NCBI GenBank assembly: GCA_030748805.1
Contig: JASMLG010000124.1
Location: 1-60,331, forward strand
DNA length: 60,331 nucleotides
Direction of reading: 5' to 3'
DNA from: Phycisphaerales bacterium
Lineage (GTDB): Bacteria > Planctomycetota > Phycisphaerae > Phycisphaerales > SM1A02
Of this stretch, positions 25,206 through 33,911 are shown piece by piece. The translations under genes and the position numbers were made by a program. Position 1 is the stretch's first letter. Every line of letters starts with the position of its first letter. The notes beneath the pieces were generated by a model. It searched no databases and was not told the DNA's origin. It worked only from the letters and a program-made list of their open reading frames with translations.

Positions 25206-25257
25206 GGACCGCGGGTCATTTAATTGCGAATATTTGCAAAAAGGACCGCGGGTCATT
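25206..25257. repeat. Two GGACCGCGGGTCATT direct repeats at the obgE 3' end
   Basis: GGACCGCGGGTCATT at 25206-25220 and 25243-25257, 37 bp apart. The second copy includes the obgE stop codon. On the minus strand each reads ATGACCCGCGGTCC then TTTT, so they could act as weak terminators or attenuators. The palindrome core GACCGCGGGTCA recurs at 41261-41272. Confidence 0.75.
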
Positions 25258-26251
25258 CTTTGGTAAGAGACCAACAGTGTTCTAATACTTCTCGAACACC
25301 CTCGCGGGTTGAGCCCGAACAGGCAATAACGCAGTCGAGTTGCAAACTGTTTGCTAATGATGTAACAACAGAATCGCGTTCTTCTGCAGGAATAAGATCA
25401 ATCTTGTTCAAAACAACAATTTCATCCTTTGTTGCAAGTTCGTCTGAATACTTCTCAAGTTCATCTCGTATCGTCTTGTAGTTGGTTAATGGGTCGCTTC
25501 CGTCTATAGGCATAACATCAATCAAATGCAAGAGAGCACCAGTTCGTTCAATATGTTTTAGGAATCTGTGCCCAAGCCCAGCACCATCTGCAGCACCTTC
25601 TATTAATCCGGGGATGTCAGCCATAACCAGGCGGCGGTTCATGTCTAATTCAGCAATTCCTAAATGTGGTTGCAAAGTAGTAAACGGATAATCAGCAACT
25701 TTTGGTCTAGCAGCAGAAATCGCTGATAGAAGTGTTGACTTTCCAGCATTTGGCATTCCAACCAAGCCCACATCCGCAATCAACTTCAATTCAAGACGAA
25801 GTACATGCTCTTCGATTGGTTCTCCGTTGGTTGTTTCTCGAGGAGCTTGGTTGGTCGCCGACTTAAAGTGTTCATTGCCCCAGCCACCCTTTCCCCCCTT
25901 GGCTACAACAACTCGTTGATCGTGATCAGAAATATCTGCAAGCAAATCACCAGATTCTTCATCTGTTACCAAGGTTCCAAGAGGAACCTTAACGATACAA
26001 TCCTCACCATTACCACCGTGCATCTGGCTACCCTTTCCCATCTCACCATGCTCAGCACGATAGTGAGGGCGATGAGTCAAAGACAGCAACGTATCTATGC
26101 TCCTGTCACCAACCAAAATAACATCACCACCATCCCCGCCATCCCCACCATTTGGTCCACCCTTGGGGATATATTTTTCTCGGCGAAAACTCATACAACC
26201 ATCACCGCCCTTGCCACTTCTGACAAAGATTCTGGCTCTATCAACTAGCAT
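25253..26251 (-). CDS. obgE: Obg family GTPase
   Basis: Obg binds the 50S subunit during assembly and links GTP/ppGpp levels to growth. The 332-residue protein has the glycine-rich Obg fold (FVRSGKGGDGCMSFRREKYI, GGPNGGDGGDGGDV) followed by the G domain: G1 GMPNAGKSTLL, G2/G3 FTTLQPHLGI and MADIPGLIEGA, G4 NKID and G5 SGSTREGV. There is no C-terminal OCT domain. It lies 21 bp downstream of rpmA, the usual neighbour; rplU, normally first, is not here. Confidence 0.97.
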   Translation of the reverse strand: MLVDRARIFVRSGKGGDGCMSFRREKYIPKGGPNGGDGGDGGDVILVGDRSIDTLLSLTHRPHYRAEHGEMGKGSQMHGGNGEDCIVKVPLGTLVTDEESGDLLADISDHDQRVVVAKGGKGGWGNEHFKSATNQAPRETTNGEPIEEHVLRLELKLIADVGLVGMPNAGKSTLLSAISAARPKVADYPFTTLQPHLGIAELDMNRRLVMADIPGLIEGAADGAGLGHRFLKHIERTGALLHLIDVMPIDGSDPLTNYKTIRDELEKYSDELATKDEIVVLNKIDLIPAEERDSVVTSLANSLQLDCVIACSGSTREGVREVLEHCWSLTKE

Positions 26252-26271
26252 ATTGGTCTCGAGTGCTACTC

Positions 26272-26544
26272 TCAGTTCACAGCAGAAAACTGCGGAACTG
26301 ATTCATCGCTTGGGACAATGTCTACAAAGCGACCACGAAAACGAACCGTTCCTGGTTCAGTTGCAAAAAGAGTATCGTCATTGCCTCGACGAACCATATA
26401 ACCGGCTTTAAACTTCGTTCCACATTGACGAACGATAATTGAACCTGCTTTAGCAGCTTCGCCGCTATAGAGCTTAATACCGCGATATTGAGGATTCGAA
26501 TCGCGTCCGTTGTTGGTTGAGCCACCGCTCTTCTTATGGGCCAC
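26272..26544 (-). CDS. rpmA: 50S ribosomal protein L27
   Basis: L27 lies near the peptidyl-transferase centre. The frame opens upstream at 26598, but the conserved start [20 protein letters not shown] shows that GTG 26542-26544 is used; AAGGAG seven nucleotides upstream confirms it. The 90-residue product has [20 protein letters not shown] and [20 protein letters not shown]. It begins directly with the mature form, without the N-terminal cleavage extension of Firmicutes. rplU is missing upstream. Confidence 0.96.
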   Translation of the reverse strand: MAHKKSGGSTNNGRDSNPQYRGIKLYSGEAAKAGSIIVRQCGTKFKAGYMVRRGNDDTLFATEPGTVRFRGRFVDIVPSDESVPQFSAVN

Positions 26545-26629
26545 TGCAATACTCCTTATTAACTTCTCGCAACACACGAGAGCCCCGTATTGTACCAATC
26601 CAGACAGACCGATTCAACCCCCTCATTAA

Positions 26630-27301
26630 TTACCTAAAAATCCACTTCCTAGGAACAGCATCAATTCCAGTGTTGTCTCTTTCCTCTGTATTTAGACGAC
26701 GTATACTTGTCCCACCGCCAACTGGTCTTTTTGGGAGTGGTTTTAGTGTAATCTGATTAACTCCACCATCAACAAACCAAGAAAGTTGTAACACGCGTCT
26801 TAACTTGCGTTCTTCTCCTGTAATCGGATGAATAACCTTAGCAGTGTCGCCACTTACCCCGCCAGCAAAGACCTGTATTTCTCGAACGTCCTCATTCTCG
26901 GCTTTCCAAATAACAAACGATCTGATGGCATTCTCTTCCCCCTGCAACAATGGACCACTAGAATCTGACTGAGGTATAAGAAGAGGATCGCCAAAAATCT
27001 CAAGTACATCAAGTTGAACGCGCCGAGGGACATTTTCACCATCTACAATAATGTCACCCTTGTCTGTTACGAGTTCAAAATTAGGAACCCAACGATGATC
27101 CTCATTTGTTTCATTAGTCACCTCGTACATCAACAACCAATATCCCTCTCCGCTATCGGTATCTCGATAGAAACGAAGATCTCCTGTCTCAAGTCGAAGT
27201 TGCCACCTGTCTGCGCGGTCAGTTGCCTTGGGATAAGCGTTTCCAATCTGAACAGCGGTGCCTATAACTAAAAGAGTGAAAGTCGTAATCAAATGCCGCA
27301 T
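26630..27301 (-). CDS. Hypothetical secreted protein, 223 aa
   Basis: MRHLITTFTLLVIGTAVQ then IGNAYPKA is a classical signal peptide with a likely cut after NAY or GNA. The mature part is beta-rich (WQLRLETGDLRFYRDTDSGE, YWLLMYEVTNETNEDHRWVP, QIQVFAG-like turns) and ends in a basic segment (GGGTSIRRLNTEERDNTG). YWLLMYEVTNETNED suggests a domain comparing ligand-dependent states, but no family is recognised. It is divergent from the GNAT gene and upstream of rpmA by 85 bp. Confidence 0.65.
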   Translation of the reverse strand: MRHLITTFTLLVIGTAVQIGNAYPKATDRADRWQLRLETGDLRFYRDTDSGEGYWLLMYEVTNETNEDHRWVPNFELVTDKGDIIVDGENVPRRVQLDVLEIFGDPLLIPQSDSSGPLLQGEENAIRSFVIWKAENEDVREIQVFAGGVSGDTAKVIHPITGEERKLRRVLQLSWFVDGGVNQITLKPLPKRPVGGGTSIRRLNTEERDNTGIDAVPRKWIFR

Positions 27302-27348
27302 ACATATTCTCCTAATCAGAACTACATTCTACAGTAGGATGAGTATTT

Positions 27349-28230
27349 GTGATGATTCTTGATAAGAATACGCATATTGAGGCCGCTACAGCTCTGCTTA
27401 AAAGCAAGAGTTTGGGTGAAGCCCTTATCCAAAACCTTCAATCAAAACCAAACAATGACTATTTTTTTGTTACCTCAAGCCAGAGCAATATAAAGCACTC
27501 TCTTCTTATAGTTAAAAACGCTGGGGCTACGGCTACTTTCATTGCAACAGAGCCATCAAAAAACACTGAAATTGACGAAATAAGCAAGTTGATTACCGAG
27601 GGTGTGCAAATTTTGGATGGGGGAAATACATCAGTTGCTCAAACCATCATGAAAAATAGCAATACAAAATTGGCAAGAGCTTTCTCAAAAGCGGGCTTCT
27701 CAACTCTAGCAACTTTGGTGTACCTGGAATCCAAAATCCCCAATAAAAGGGGACTAACTTATTCAGATAATATAGATTTCGTTTCTATGGAGAACAGAAG
27801 CGACAAAGCGCTTGGTTCTATCTTAAATCAAACTTACGAGAACTCATTGGACTGCCCAAAAATACATGGACTCAGATCAGTTGATGACATTATCGTCGGT
27901 CACCGGACAGCCGGAAACTACAATCCGAAACTCTGGACTATTGCAGAATTAGATAATAGGCATGCAGGAATATTGTTGCTAAACCCGTTGTCTGATTCGA
28001 CTTCCGTAGAACTTGCATATATTGGTGTTGCTCCTTGGGCTCGAAACCACGGCGTTGCAGATGCCCTAGTGGATTACTGTTTCTACTTGGGGAGTGACTA
28101 TGGTTTTTCAGAAGTAACTCTTGCGGTAGACGCTAATAATCGCCCTGCTTTGAACCTATATAAAAAATGGAATTTTCGCAAATCGACGACAAGGTTAACA
28201 ATGATTCAGAAGTTGTCCACACTTTGTTGA
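27349..28230 (+). CDS. GNAT-family N-acetyltransferase, two-domain
   Basis: The 293-residue protein has a C-terminal GNAT domain with AYIGVAPWARNHGVADALV, the acetyl-CoA loop (normally RxxGxG/A, here ARNHGVA), and EVTLAVDANNRPALNLYKKW. The N-terminal half looks like a second, degenerate GNAT fold, an arrangement seen in MshD-like mycothiol synthases. Substrate unknown. The start is ATG 27349, or ATG 27352 next to it. The last codons overlap a DnaA-box-like TTGTCCACA at 28213-28221. Confidence 0.75.
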   Translation: MMILDKNTHIEAATALLKSKSLGEALIQNLQSKPNNDYFFVTSSQSNIKHSLLIVKNAGATATFIATEPSKNTEIDEISKLITEGVQILDGGNTSVAQTIMKNSNTKLARAFSKAGFSTLATLVYLESKIPNKRGLTYSDNIDFVSMENRSDKALGSILNQTYENSLDCPKIHGLRSVDDIIVGHRTAGNYNPKLWTIAELDNRHAGILLLNPLSDSTSVELAYIGVAPWARNHGVADALVDYCFYLGSDYGFSEVTLAVDANNRPALNLYKKWNFRKSTTRLTMIQKLSTLC

Positions 28231-28496
28231 CAATTGTTGGAATCTTTATTTTCATTTTTTTATTATTGCTCGTTGACCTTAGAAAACACTGGACTTGCGC
28301 GCATTTTCTACACACCTATGAACAAGTAATCACCAAACACCACTTGCACAATTACTCTGTTTGGTTAGCATTAGCAGGTTGCTCAAGGACGAGCAAAAAC
28401 CGAATCGTAATACCCTCTAACCAGGCAATTACTTCTAAGGGGCGGTCGTCGGACGGACCCATTTGAACAATCCTTTTTCCCATCGGTTGATAACTA
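28231..28496 (+). other. Spacer upstream of dnaA
   Basis: About 265 bp, T-rich at its start (28245-28270). The only DnaA-box-like word is TTGTCCACA just upstream at 28213-28221; I cannot see a cluster of boxes, so this is not evidence for oriC. A TTGACA at 28227-28232 has no convincing -10 partner. Confidence 0.4.
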
Positions 28497-29918
28497 ATGA
28501 CTCGTCCCACCCCTTCAACAATTGAACAGAAACTTAGAGAAGAGCTAAGTACAACAATTGGCAATCGGCCATACAGGATGTGGTTCACTAATACGACCGT
28601 TAAGTGCAACAATGACTCGGTTGATATTCTCGCAGCAACACCTCTCGCTGCAAGATGGATTAACGATAGATTTTCTACCCTAATTGAAGATGCTGCAAAA
28701 ACCTGCTTTGGCAAAAACGTTCCTATTCGAATCACCGTCGACGAGAACAACCAACAAAAGTCCAATCATAAGACGCCAACTGCCACTCCTCCAAAACCAA
28801 CTATTGCAAAAGCAAAAAGGCAATTTCTAAGTTTTGATAATTTTGTGGTTGGCTCTTGTAATCAACTTGCTTGTGCTGCTGCAAAACAAATAACCAATGA
28901 AGACGGAAGATCTATATCTCCACTTTTCATTCATGGTGCATGCGGTGTTGGGAAGACCCATCTTTTACAAGCAATAAGCAAACTTGCATCAAAAACTTCT
29001 GTTGGAAAAGTGCGATACGTTACAGCGGAACAGTTTACAAATGAGTTTATCGCTAGTTCTCGAAGTGGAGAGTTCAGTAGATTCAGAAATCGATATAGAA
29101 ACCTAGATCTTCTTGCAATTGATGACGTTCACTTTGTAGCAAGTAAAATCAAAACCCAAGAAGAATTGCTACATACAATTGATGCGGCTGGTTTACGTGG
29201 TGCACGTCTCGTACTCGCTTCAGATGAAGATCCAAGGCATATTCGACGGCTTAACAGAGCGTTAGCCAATAGATTTGTAGCAGGCATGATTGCAGAAATA
29301 CAACGCCCCGACCGTGATACAAGATGTAACATAATCCAACAACTTACACAAAAATGTGGGATTGAACTCACTCAGGGTGCAATCGACCGGTTAGCAAGCC
29401 AAGCGGTTGGTTCGATACGAGAGATAGAGGGCACTGTTACTCAACTTAGAGCAACTGCGAATTTGTTAATGCAAAACGCAAATACTCCTGTTGGAATCGA
29501 TACTGTTGAGCGGTTGTTAAGAGCTACACCCCCAACATCACACCCAATCAAAATGTTGGATATTATTGATTCAGTATGTACAAGATCTAACGTTTCAATA
29601 CATGACCTAAGGGGAAAATCAAGATCCTCACGCATTGTTATTTGGAGAAGCATCGCCTCTTATCTTGGTCGTAAACTTACATCATTAAGTTATCCTGAAC
29701 TTGCAACTTCACTGGGACGCAAAAACCACTCGACAGTTCACGCTGCTGTCAAAAGGATTGACAGTTTACTTTCCTCTCAAAATTGCACCGTTCAGATTGG
29801 AGAGGGAACAATTAACCTCAAAGAAACATTAGACCAACTAACTTGGTCAATTAGATTACGAGCTAATGACAATTCTGCTTCCAAACCACATTCACGAAAG
29901 GAATCAGTTGTGGGATAA
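28497..29918 (+). CDS. dnaA: Chromosomal replication initiator DnaA
   Basis: DnaA melts the origin and loads the helicase. The 473-residue protein has the N-terminal domain (NRPYRMWFTNTTVKCNNDSV), a variable linker, the AAA+ core with Walker A GACGVGKTHLL near 147-157, Walker B LLAIDDVHFV, the sensor/arginine-finger region (RRLNRALANRFVAGM), and the C-terminal DNA-binding domain (LATSLGRKNHSTVHAAVKRI). The DNA-binding signature usually GGRDHTTV is GRKNHSTV, a modest change. dnaN is not adjacent. Confidence 0.96.
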   Translation: MTRPTPSTIEQKLREELSTTIGNRPYRMWFTNTTVKCNNDSVDILAATPLAARWINDRFSTLIEDAAKTCFGKNVPIRITVDENNQQKSNHKTPTATPPKPTIAKAKRQFLSFDNFVVGSCNQLACAAAKQITNEDGRSISPLFIHGACGVGKTHLLQAISKLASKTSVGKVRYVTAEQFTNEFIASSRSGEFSRFRNRYRNLDLLAIDDVHFVASKIKTQEELLHTIDAAGLRGARLVLASDEDPRHIRRLNRALANRFVAGMIAEIQRPDRDTRCNIIQQLTQKCGIELTQGAIDRLASQAVGSIREIEGTVTQLRATANLLMQNANTPVGIDTVERLLRATPPTSHPIKMLDIIDSVCTRSNVSIHDLRGKSRSSRIVIWRSIASYLGRKLTSLSYPELATSLGRKNHSTVHAAVKRIDSLLSSQNCTVQIGEGTINLKETLDQLTWSIRLRANDNSASKPHSRKESVVG

Positions 29919-29920
29919 GG

Positions 29921-29964
29921 GGCTAGGAGAAGCGGTCGAACGGATGTGACCGCTTTTCCAAACC
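29921..29964 (+). terminator. Terminator after dnaA
   Basis: Inverted repeat AAGCGGTC (29930-29937), loop of 10, GACCGCTT (29948-29955), followed by TT. The stem extends outward through GGA and TCC to GGGG and CCCC, giving a strong hairpin 12 bp after the dnaA stop. The T-run is short. Confidence 0.75.
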
Positions 29965-30037
29965 CCTGCTTCCATTAGACGGCAGTCAGAAATCAAAAAA
30001 CACAGAATAAAAGCAAATTTGTTGCTACAATCAGTCC

Positions 30038-31516
30038 ATGCGCTTGCTTACTTTCATCCTTTCGTGTGCAACAACTAGTTGTTGTTTCGCCTCAATGGGC
30101 AGTGACTATTCTGATGCTGCTTTAAGGCAACTTCGTAATGCAACAAAGTTTCAACGAAACGGACAACATATTCTAAATCTTTCTGCGCTAAGAACTCTAC
30201 GAGACAAAGATCTCCGACCACTCTTTCTACAATTTACCCAACATTCTGACTGGACGGTACAGGTTCACGCAGTTCTTGGTCTTGCAGAACTAAGCGAAGA
30301 GCAAGTTGTCGACCCTTGGATTATTCAACAAATATCACCTCCAGCAAGGGAACATTCGATTGCTCAGGCATTAGATGATGGTCTTATGAAACAAGATCAA
30401 ATGGAAGCACTACTTGAATGGTCTCTTCTTGAAGAAAATCCAAAGTTATTATTGATTGCCGATTTGCAATTGCTTGGTGTTGAACCCAAACATGAAATGT
30501 TAAAAGGACTTGCTAATACTACTGATTTGAGTGTAGCAATGTTTGCAGCCATTCTTTCAAAAGATCGCGAGATTATCGATGACACTACGATGCGGCTAAG
30601 GAGGGCTTCAAGTTCTGAGAGGATGAAATCATTGCTCAGAACTTTACAATTAATTCGACAGTACAAAACAGATAATTCGAAAGAGTGGGTGTTATCGTTT
30701 TTTGAAAACCATTCTTTGAATTTAACTGAACGAGAGCGTAGCAAATTGTTATACACACTCCTAACTTTAGATAAAACAAAAGGCCTTGAGAGTTGGAACA
30801 CCGCATTCCCTAAAAGCCCAGACAGATTTGACCAAGTTGAAAACCTGTTACTATTATTAGAATCTGGTGTAACACCGACGTCTAAAATCATCGAACGGCT
30901 TGAAATTGACACAAGCGACCCACTTCTGGGTCCCATGGTTCGTTCGGGCAATGTCACAAAGGACCAATCTCTTGTTACCAATGAAGACATCAAATCATTG
31001 ATAGAACTTGTTGAACAGGGACACCGAAAGTCAATAGAATTCGCTTTTCGAGCAGCAAGAATCCGTCTATCAAACCAACAGGCAATTTCTTTCTACAAGG
31101 AACTTAGTGCTTTACCAGAAGATTCAAGCCCTAATAGGAAAGAAGTTACAGTTCTAGCGTTTGAAAATCTTATCGACTCTGATCCAACTTCGGCATGGGA
31201 AATATTAAGCAGCGTTAAGGATGATAGTGAACATCAAGAACTGTTATTGTTTGCTGCACTTCAAATCTCTGGAGAGACGGCTACGGATGAAGCATCAAAA
31301 CTACGCAGAATTGGGGTGAACAAAGCTGATGTCATGACGCTTCTTCTAATATCACGTGGATCGAATCCACTTAAGGAAGTAGACCTGAGGAACCTAGGAA
31401 GAATAGCAGCAGGTGGAGGGCATGTATCTCCATCTTTTGAAACCCAAGCGGCTTGGCTTTATCTAAAACGAATGGGTCTTACTGATAAGGCACTGACCGC
31501 AGTCAGTGAAAATTAG
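30038..31516 (+). CDS. Secreted HEAT-repeat-like helical protein, 492 aa
   Basis: MRLLTFILSCATTSCCFASM is a signal peptide. The mature protein is a chain of paired helices such as DWTVQVHAVLGLAELSEEQV, which fits a HEAT/ARM-like superhelix as often found in planctomycete exported proteins. RRASSSERMKSLLRTLQLIR and LRRIGVNKADVMTLLLISRG are further helical stretches. No catalytic motif. Its TAG stop overlaps the GTG start of the next gene by one base, so the two are translationally coupled. Confidence 0.65.
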   Translation: MRLLTFILSCATTSCCFASMGSDYSDAALRQLRNATKFQRNGQHILNLSALRTLRDKDLRPLFLQFTQHSDWTVQVHAVLGLAELSEEQVVDPWIIQQISPPAREHSIAQALDDGLMKQDQMEALLEWSLLEENPKLLLIADLQLLGVEPKHEMLKGLANTTDLSVAMFAAILSKDREIIDDTTMRLRRASSSERMKSLLRTLQLIRQYKTDNSKEWVLSFFENHSLNLTERERSKLLYTLLTLDKTKGLESWNTAFPKSPDRFDQVENLLLLLESGVTPTSKIIERLEIDTSDPLLGPMVRSGNVTKDQSLVTNEDIKSLIELVEQGHRKSIEFAFRAARIRLSNQQAISFYKELSALPEDSSPNRKEVTVLAFENLIDSDPTSAWEILSSVKDDSEHQELLLFAALQISGETATDEASKLRRIGVNKADVMTLLLISRGSNPLKEVDLRNLGRIAAGGGHVSPSFETQAAWLYLKRMGLTDKALTAVSEN

Positions 31517-32685
31517 TGTCATCAAATATACCACTTAGTTGCGCTGATATTACTGACCGCGAAATACGCGCAGCAACCGATGCGCTTAGATGCGAGCAAC
31601 AAGCACTTGGACCATGGACTTCACGTTTTGAAAAATCAGTCGCCCAACATGCTGGAAGCAACTTTGGTATTGCTACAAACTCATCACACAGTGCATTGCA
31701 TATCATCCTAGAATCGCTGGGGATTGAAAAAGGAGATGAGGTTGTCATCCCTGCATTTTCATTTCCAGCAATTGCTGTTACGGTTTTGCAGCTTGGTGCT
31801 ACACCTATATTTGCGGACTGTGACCCACGTACACTAAACATGGATAGCAATGATGTCTCATCAAAAATTACCGATAACACCAAGGCTGTTATCGCATCTC
31901 ACACATTTGGTAATCCATCTGGAATAGATTCTATTACTCGTTTAGCCCAAGAAAAAGAAATCACTCTAATTGAAGACGCTGGACAAGCTATTGGTAGCCA
32001 ACTCCACAAACGTAAAGTAGGGACGTTTGGACGTGCTGCAATTTTTGCTTTTCATTCAACCACCCAATTAACTTGTATTGAGGGTGGTGTGATAGTTACT
32101 GATGACGATTCGTTGGCAAATCAATGTCTACTAAAACGCAATCATGGCTTTGTAAGCGATCCTACTGTTGCTACTGACGAACTTCATCGTGTTCGGACAG
32201 AAGATCTCATGTTATCAACTGGCTATGGATACCGACTAAGCGAAGTACACGCAGCTGTCGGTGCGGTCCAGATGAAACGAATTGACGAAATAATGCAAAG
32301 AAGAAATATCGTTGCTCAGTGGTATACACAAAAACTAGGCGGTATTGCAGATATCATGTGCCCAACGATAGATGATAGTGTGAAAATGAGTTGGGATGGA
32401 TATGTCATCCGATTGGACGATCGCTTCTCAAGAGAAGATCGAGACGAGGTGATTCGCGGATTACATCGCCATGAAATTGGAGCTGCTGATTTTTTCCAGT
32501 CAATCCCTTCCATTCCTCTGTTTAAAGAATTCTGCCAAAATGAATCTGAGTGTCCGGTTGCTTCCTCAGTTTCTAAGAGAACAATTGCCCTACCATTCTA
32601 TACATCGATGACAAGAAAAGAGGTTGACATTGTTGGACAAACCCTTGAACTCATGCTGGCGAGGGGAACATTTTCTGATATCTAA
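31516..32685 (+). CDS. DegT/DnrJ/EryC1/StrS-fold protein lacking the PLP lysine
   Basis: The 389-residue protein shows the family fold: FGIATNSSHSALHIILESLG, DEVVIPAFSFPAIAVTVLQL, ITLIEDAGQAIGSQ and GYGYRLSEVHAAVGAVQMKR. In the active-site segment, normally SFHPTKNITTGEGG or similar, the sequence is AFHSTTQLTCIEGG, so the Schiff-base lysine (expected at residue 183) is Thr. I read this from the codons att-ttt-gct-ttt-cat-tca-acc-acc-caa. Enzymes like ColD use His there for dehydration; Thr would not serve. It may be a dead enzyme, a binding protein or an unusual catalyst. The start is GTG 31516, overlapping the previous stop. It overlaps the convergent FliF-like gene by 4 bp. Confidence 0.85.
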   Translation: MSSNIPLSCADITDREIRAATDALRCEQQALGPWTSRFEKSVAQHAGSNFGIATNSSHSALHIILESLGIEKGDEVVIPAFSFPAIAVTVLQLGATPIFADCDPRTLNMDSNDVSSKITDNTKAVIASHTFGNPSGIDSITRLAQEKEITLIEDAGQAIGSQLHKRKVGTFGRAAIFAFHSTTQLTCIEGGVIVTDDDSLANQCLLKRNHGFVSDPTVATDELHRVRTEDLMLSTGYGYRLSEVHAAVGAVQMKRIDEIMQRRNIVAQWYTQKLGGIADIMCPTIDDSVKMSWDGYVIRLDDRFSREDRDEVIRGLHRHEIGAADFFQSIPSIPLFKEFCQNESECPVASSVSKRTIALPFYTSMTRKEVDIVGQTLELMLARGTFSDI

Positions 32686-33884
32686 TTCTTCTTGGAGAAT
32701 TCAACTTCTTCAGATTTTGACACATGAACGATAGGGATTTCAGAAACACGTTCTTCTGTTCGTAATATTTCATGAAGCACTTTTATTTTACGTGTTTCAT
32801 CAAGCGAGTCGATGGTTTGTTTTGCGATGTTGTAATCCATCTTCAGGATTCGTTCTGCTTCTTCCCTAGGTCCTCTATTTGAAACTTTTTCTTCTCTAGC
32901 ACTTGCCCCATGACGCCTATTAACTATAAAACCTACTGACAAAATCGCTAACAAAGTAAAAATAAGTACTGCATGTTTTGCGTAAGATTCTTCTGCCTGA
33001 ATCGAACTGCCAACTGCAGGGCCGTCTTCTATAACCTGCACACTTACTATAGCATTTGGTGCCACTCCCTTTACAATTTGCTTAATGGACTCCAAAACAG
33101 GCGAGTTGCCTCCAATTTGATTACCTCTTTTAACTACCCATGAATTCGGAATTGAAACGCGTACTTTTGTCTTCTCATCATTACGCAGTGGTATTTGTAC
33201 CAGATTACTAGATGTTTTATGTACAGAAACAGTTGCAACAGCCAAACCAATTTCGTCCTCAATTTTCTCCTTTAGTACTGCGGATTTACTCGTCTTGGAT
33301 ATTTCGTTTGGATTTTCAAAAACAGATCCAGTTAAATTGTTTACTACCATCACATGATCTGGAAGTATCCCGATTGCTAATCCGGAAACAATTCTACGAA
33401 TTGAATCTACAGTTTCTATTGGAAATTTTATATCGCTTGGAGTAATCGAAACACAAGCAGTCATCTGCTGTTTTGTAATATTAACTTGATCGTCACCTAT
33501 ACCGCTTAGAACAACTGTGGCCGATTCAATACCTCTTATGTCTTGAATCAAATTTGCAATTTCAATTTGTCGATTTATTCGAACTTTATCTTGTCTATCA
33601 ACAGAGGTATTGTGAAAAATCGACTGCCAAGCATCATTCTCTTCAAAAGTGTCATCTTCTTCCAATACTACGTGAAACCCTGATTCAGTTTTGTCGCCTG
33701 CTGGTAATTGAGTGTAAAGAAACCAAAACATCACTCCAGTGATACAGAAAAGACAAACAATTAAGATATTTTTTAGTAATCCAACTTTCAATGGTTCACC
33801 ATGGGGGTAATTGAATAAGTAGTTGTGGTTGGGTCTATCACGAAACATCCTATCCGCGTCTACAAATAGATTGCAAGCAGACAC
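32682..33884 (-). CDS. FliF/YscJ-like ring protein
   Basis: The 400-residue protein has an N-terminal membrane segment (LLKNILIVCLFCITGVMFWF, about 36-57), a ring-building region IANLIQDIRGIESATVVLSG, TACVSITPSDIKFPIETVDS and IRRIVSGLAIGILPDHVMVV, which closely follow the FliF/YscJ pattern (Q.I.GVESA.V, A.V.L, V..IV..V.GL.P..V.VVD), and a second membrane segment near 305 followed by a cytosolic tail (EEAERILKMDYNIAKQTIDS). In flagella FliF forms the MS ring. It is shorter than FliF (about 550) and no other flagellar gene is near. The start is unclear: GTG 33884 or ATG 33848. It ends a four-gene operon. Confidence 0.75.
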   Translation of the reverse strand: MSACNLFVDADRMFRDRPNHNYLFNYPHGEPLKVGLLKNILIVCLFCITGVMFWFLYTQLPAGDKTESGFHVVLEEDDTFEENDAWQSIFHNTSVDRQDKVRINRQIEIANLIQDIRGIESATVVLSGIGDDQVNITKQQMTACVSITPSDIKFPIETVDSIRRIVSGLAIGILPDHVMVVNNLTGSVFENPNEISKTSKSAVLKEKIEDEIGLAVATVSVHKTSSNLVQIPLRNDEKTKVRVSIPNSWVVKRGNQIGGNSPVLESIKQIVKGVAPNAIVSVQVIEDGPAVGSSIQAEESYAKHAVLIFTLLAILSVGFIVNRRHGASAREEKVSNRGPREEAERILKMDYNIAKQTIDSLDETRKIKVLHEILRTEERVSEIPIVHVSKSEEVEFSKKN

Positions 33885-33911
33885 TAACGCAGCGCATCCA
33901 TGCGCAGTTTG

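Noticed and set aside
28213..28496. Replication origin next to dnaA
   Set aside because: Only one DnaA-box-like word (TTGTCCACA) is visible and it lies in the end of the GNAT gene; no cluster or AT-rich unwinding region with boxes.
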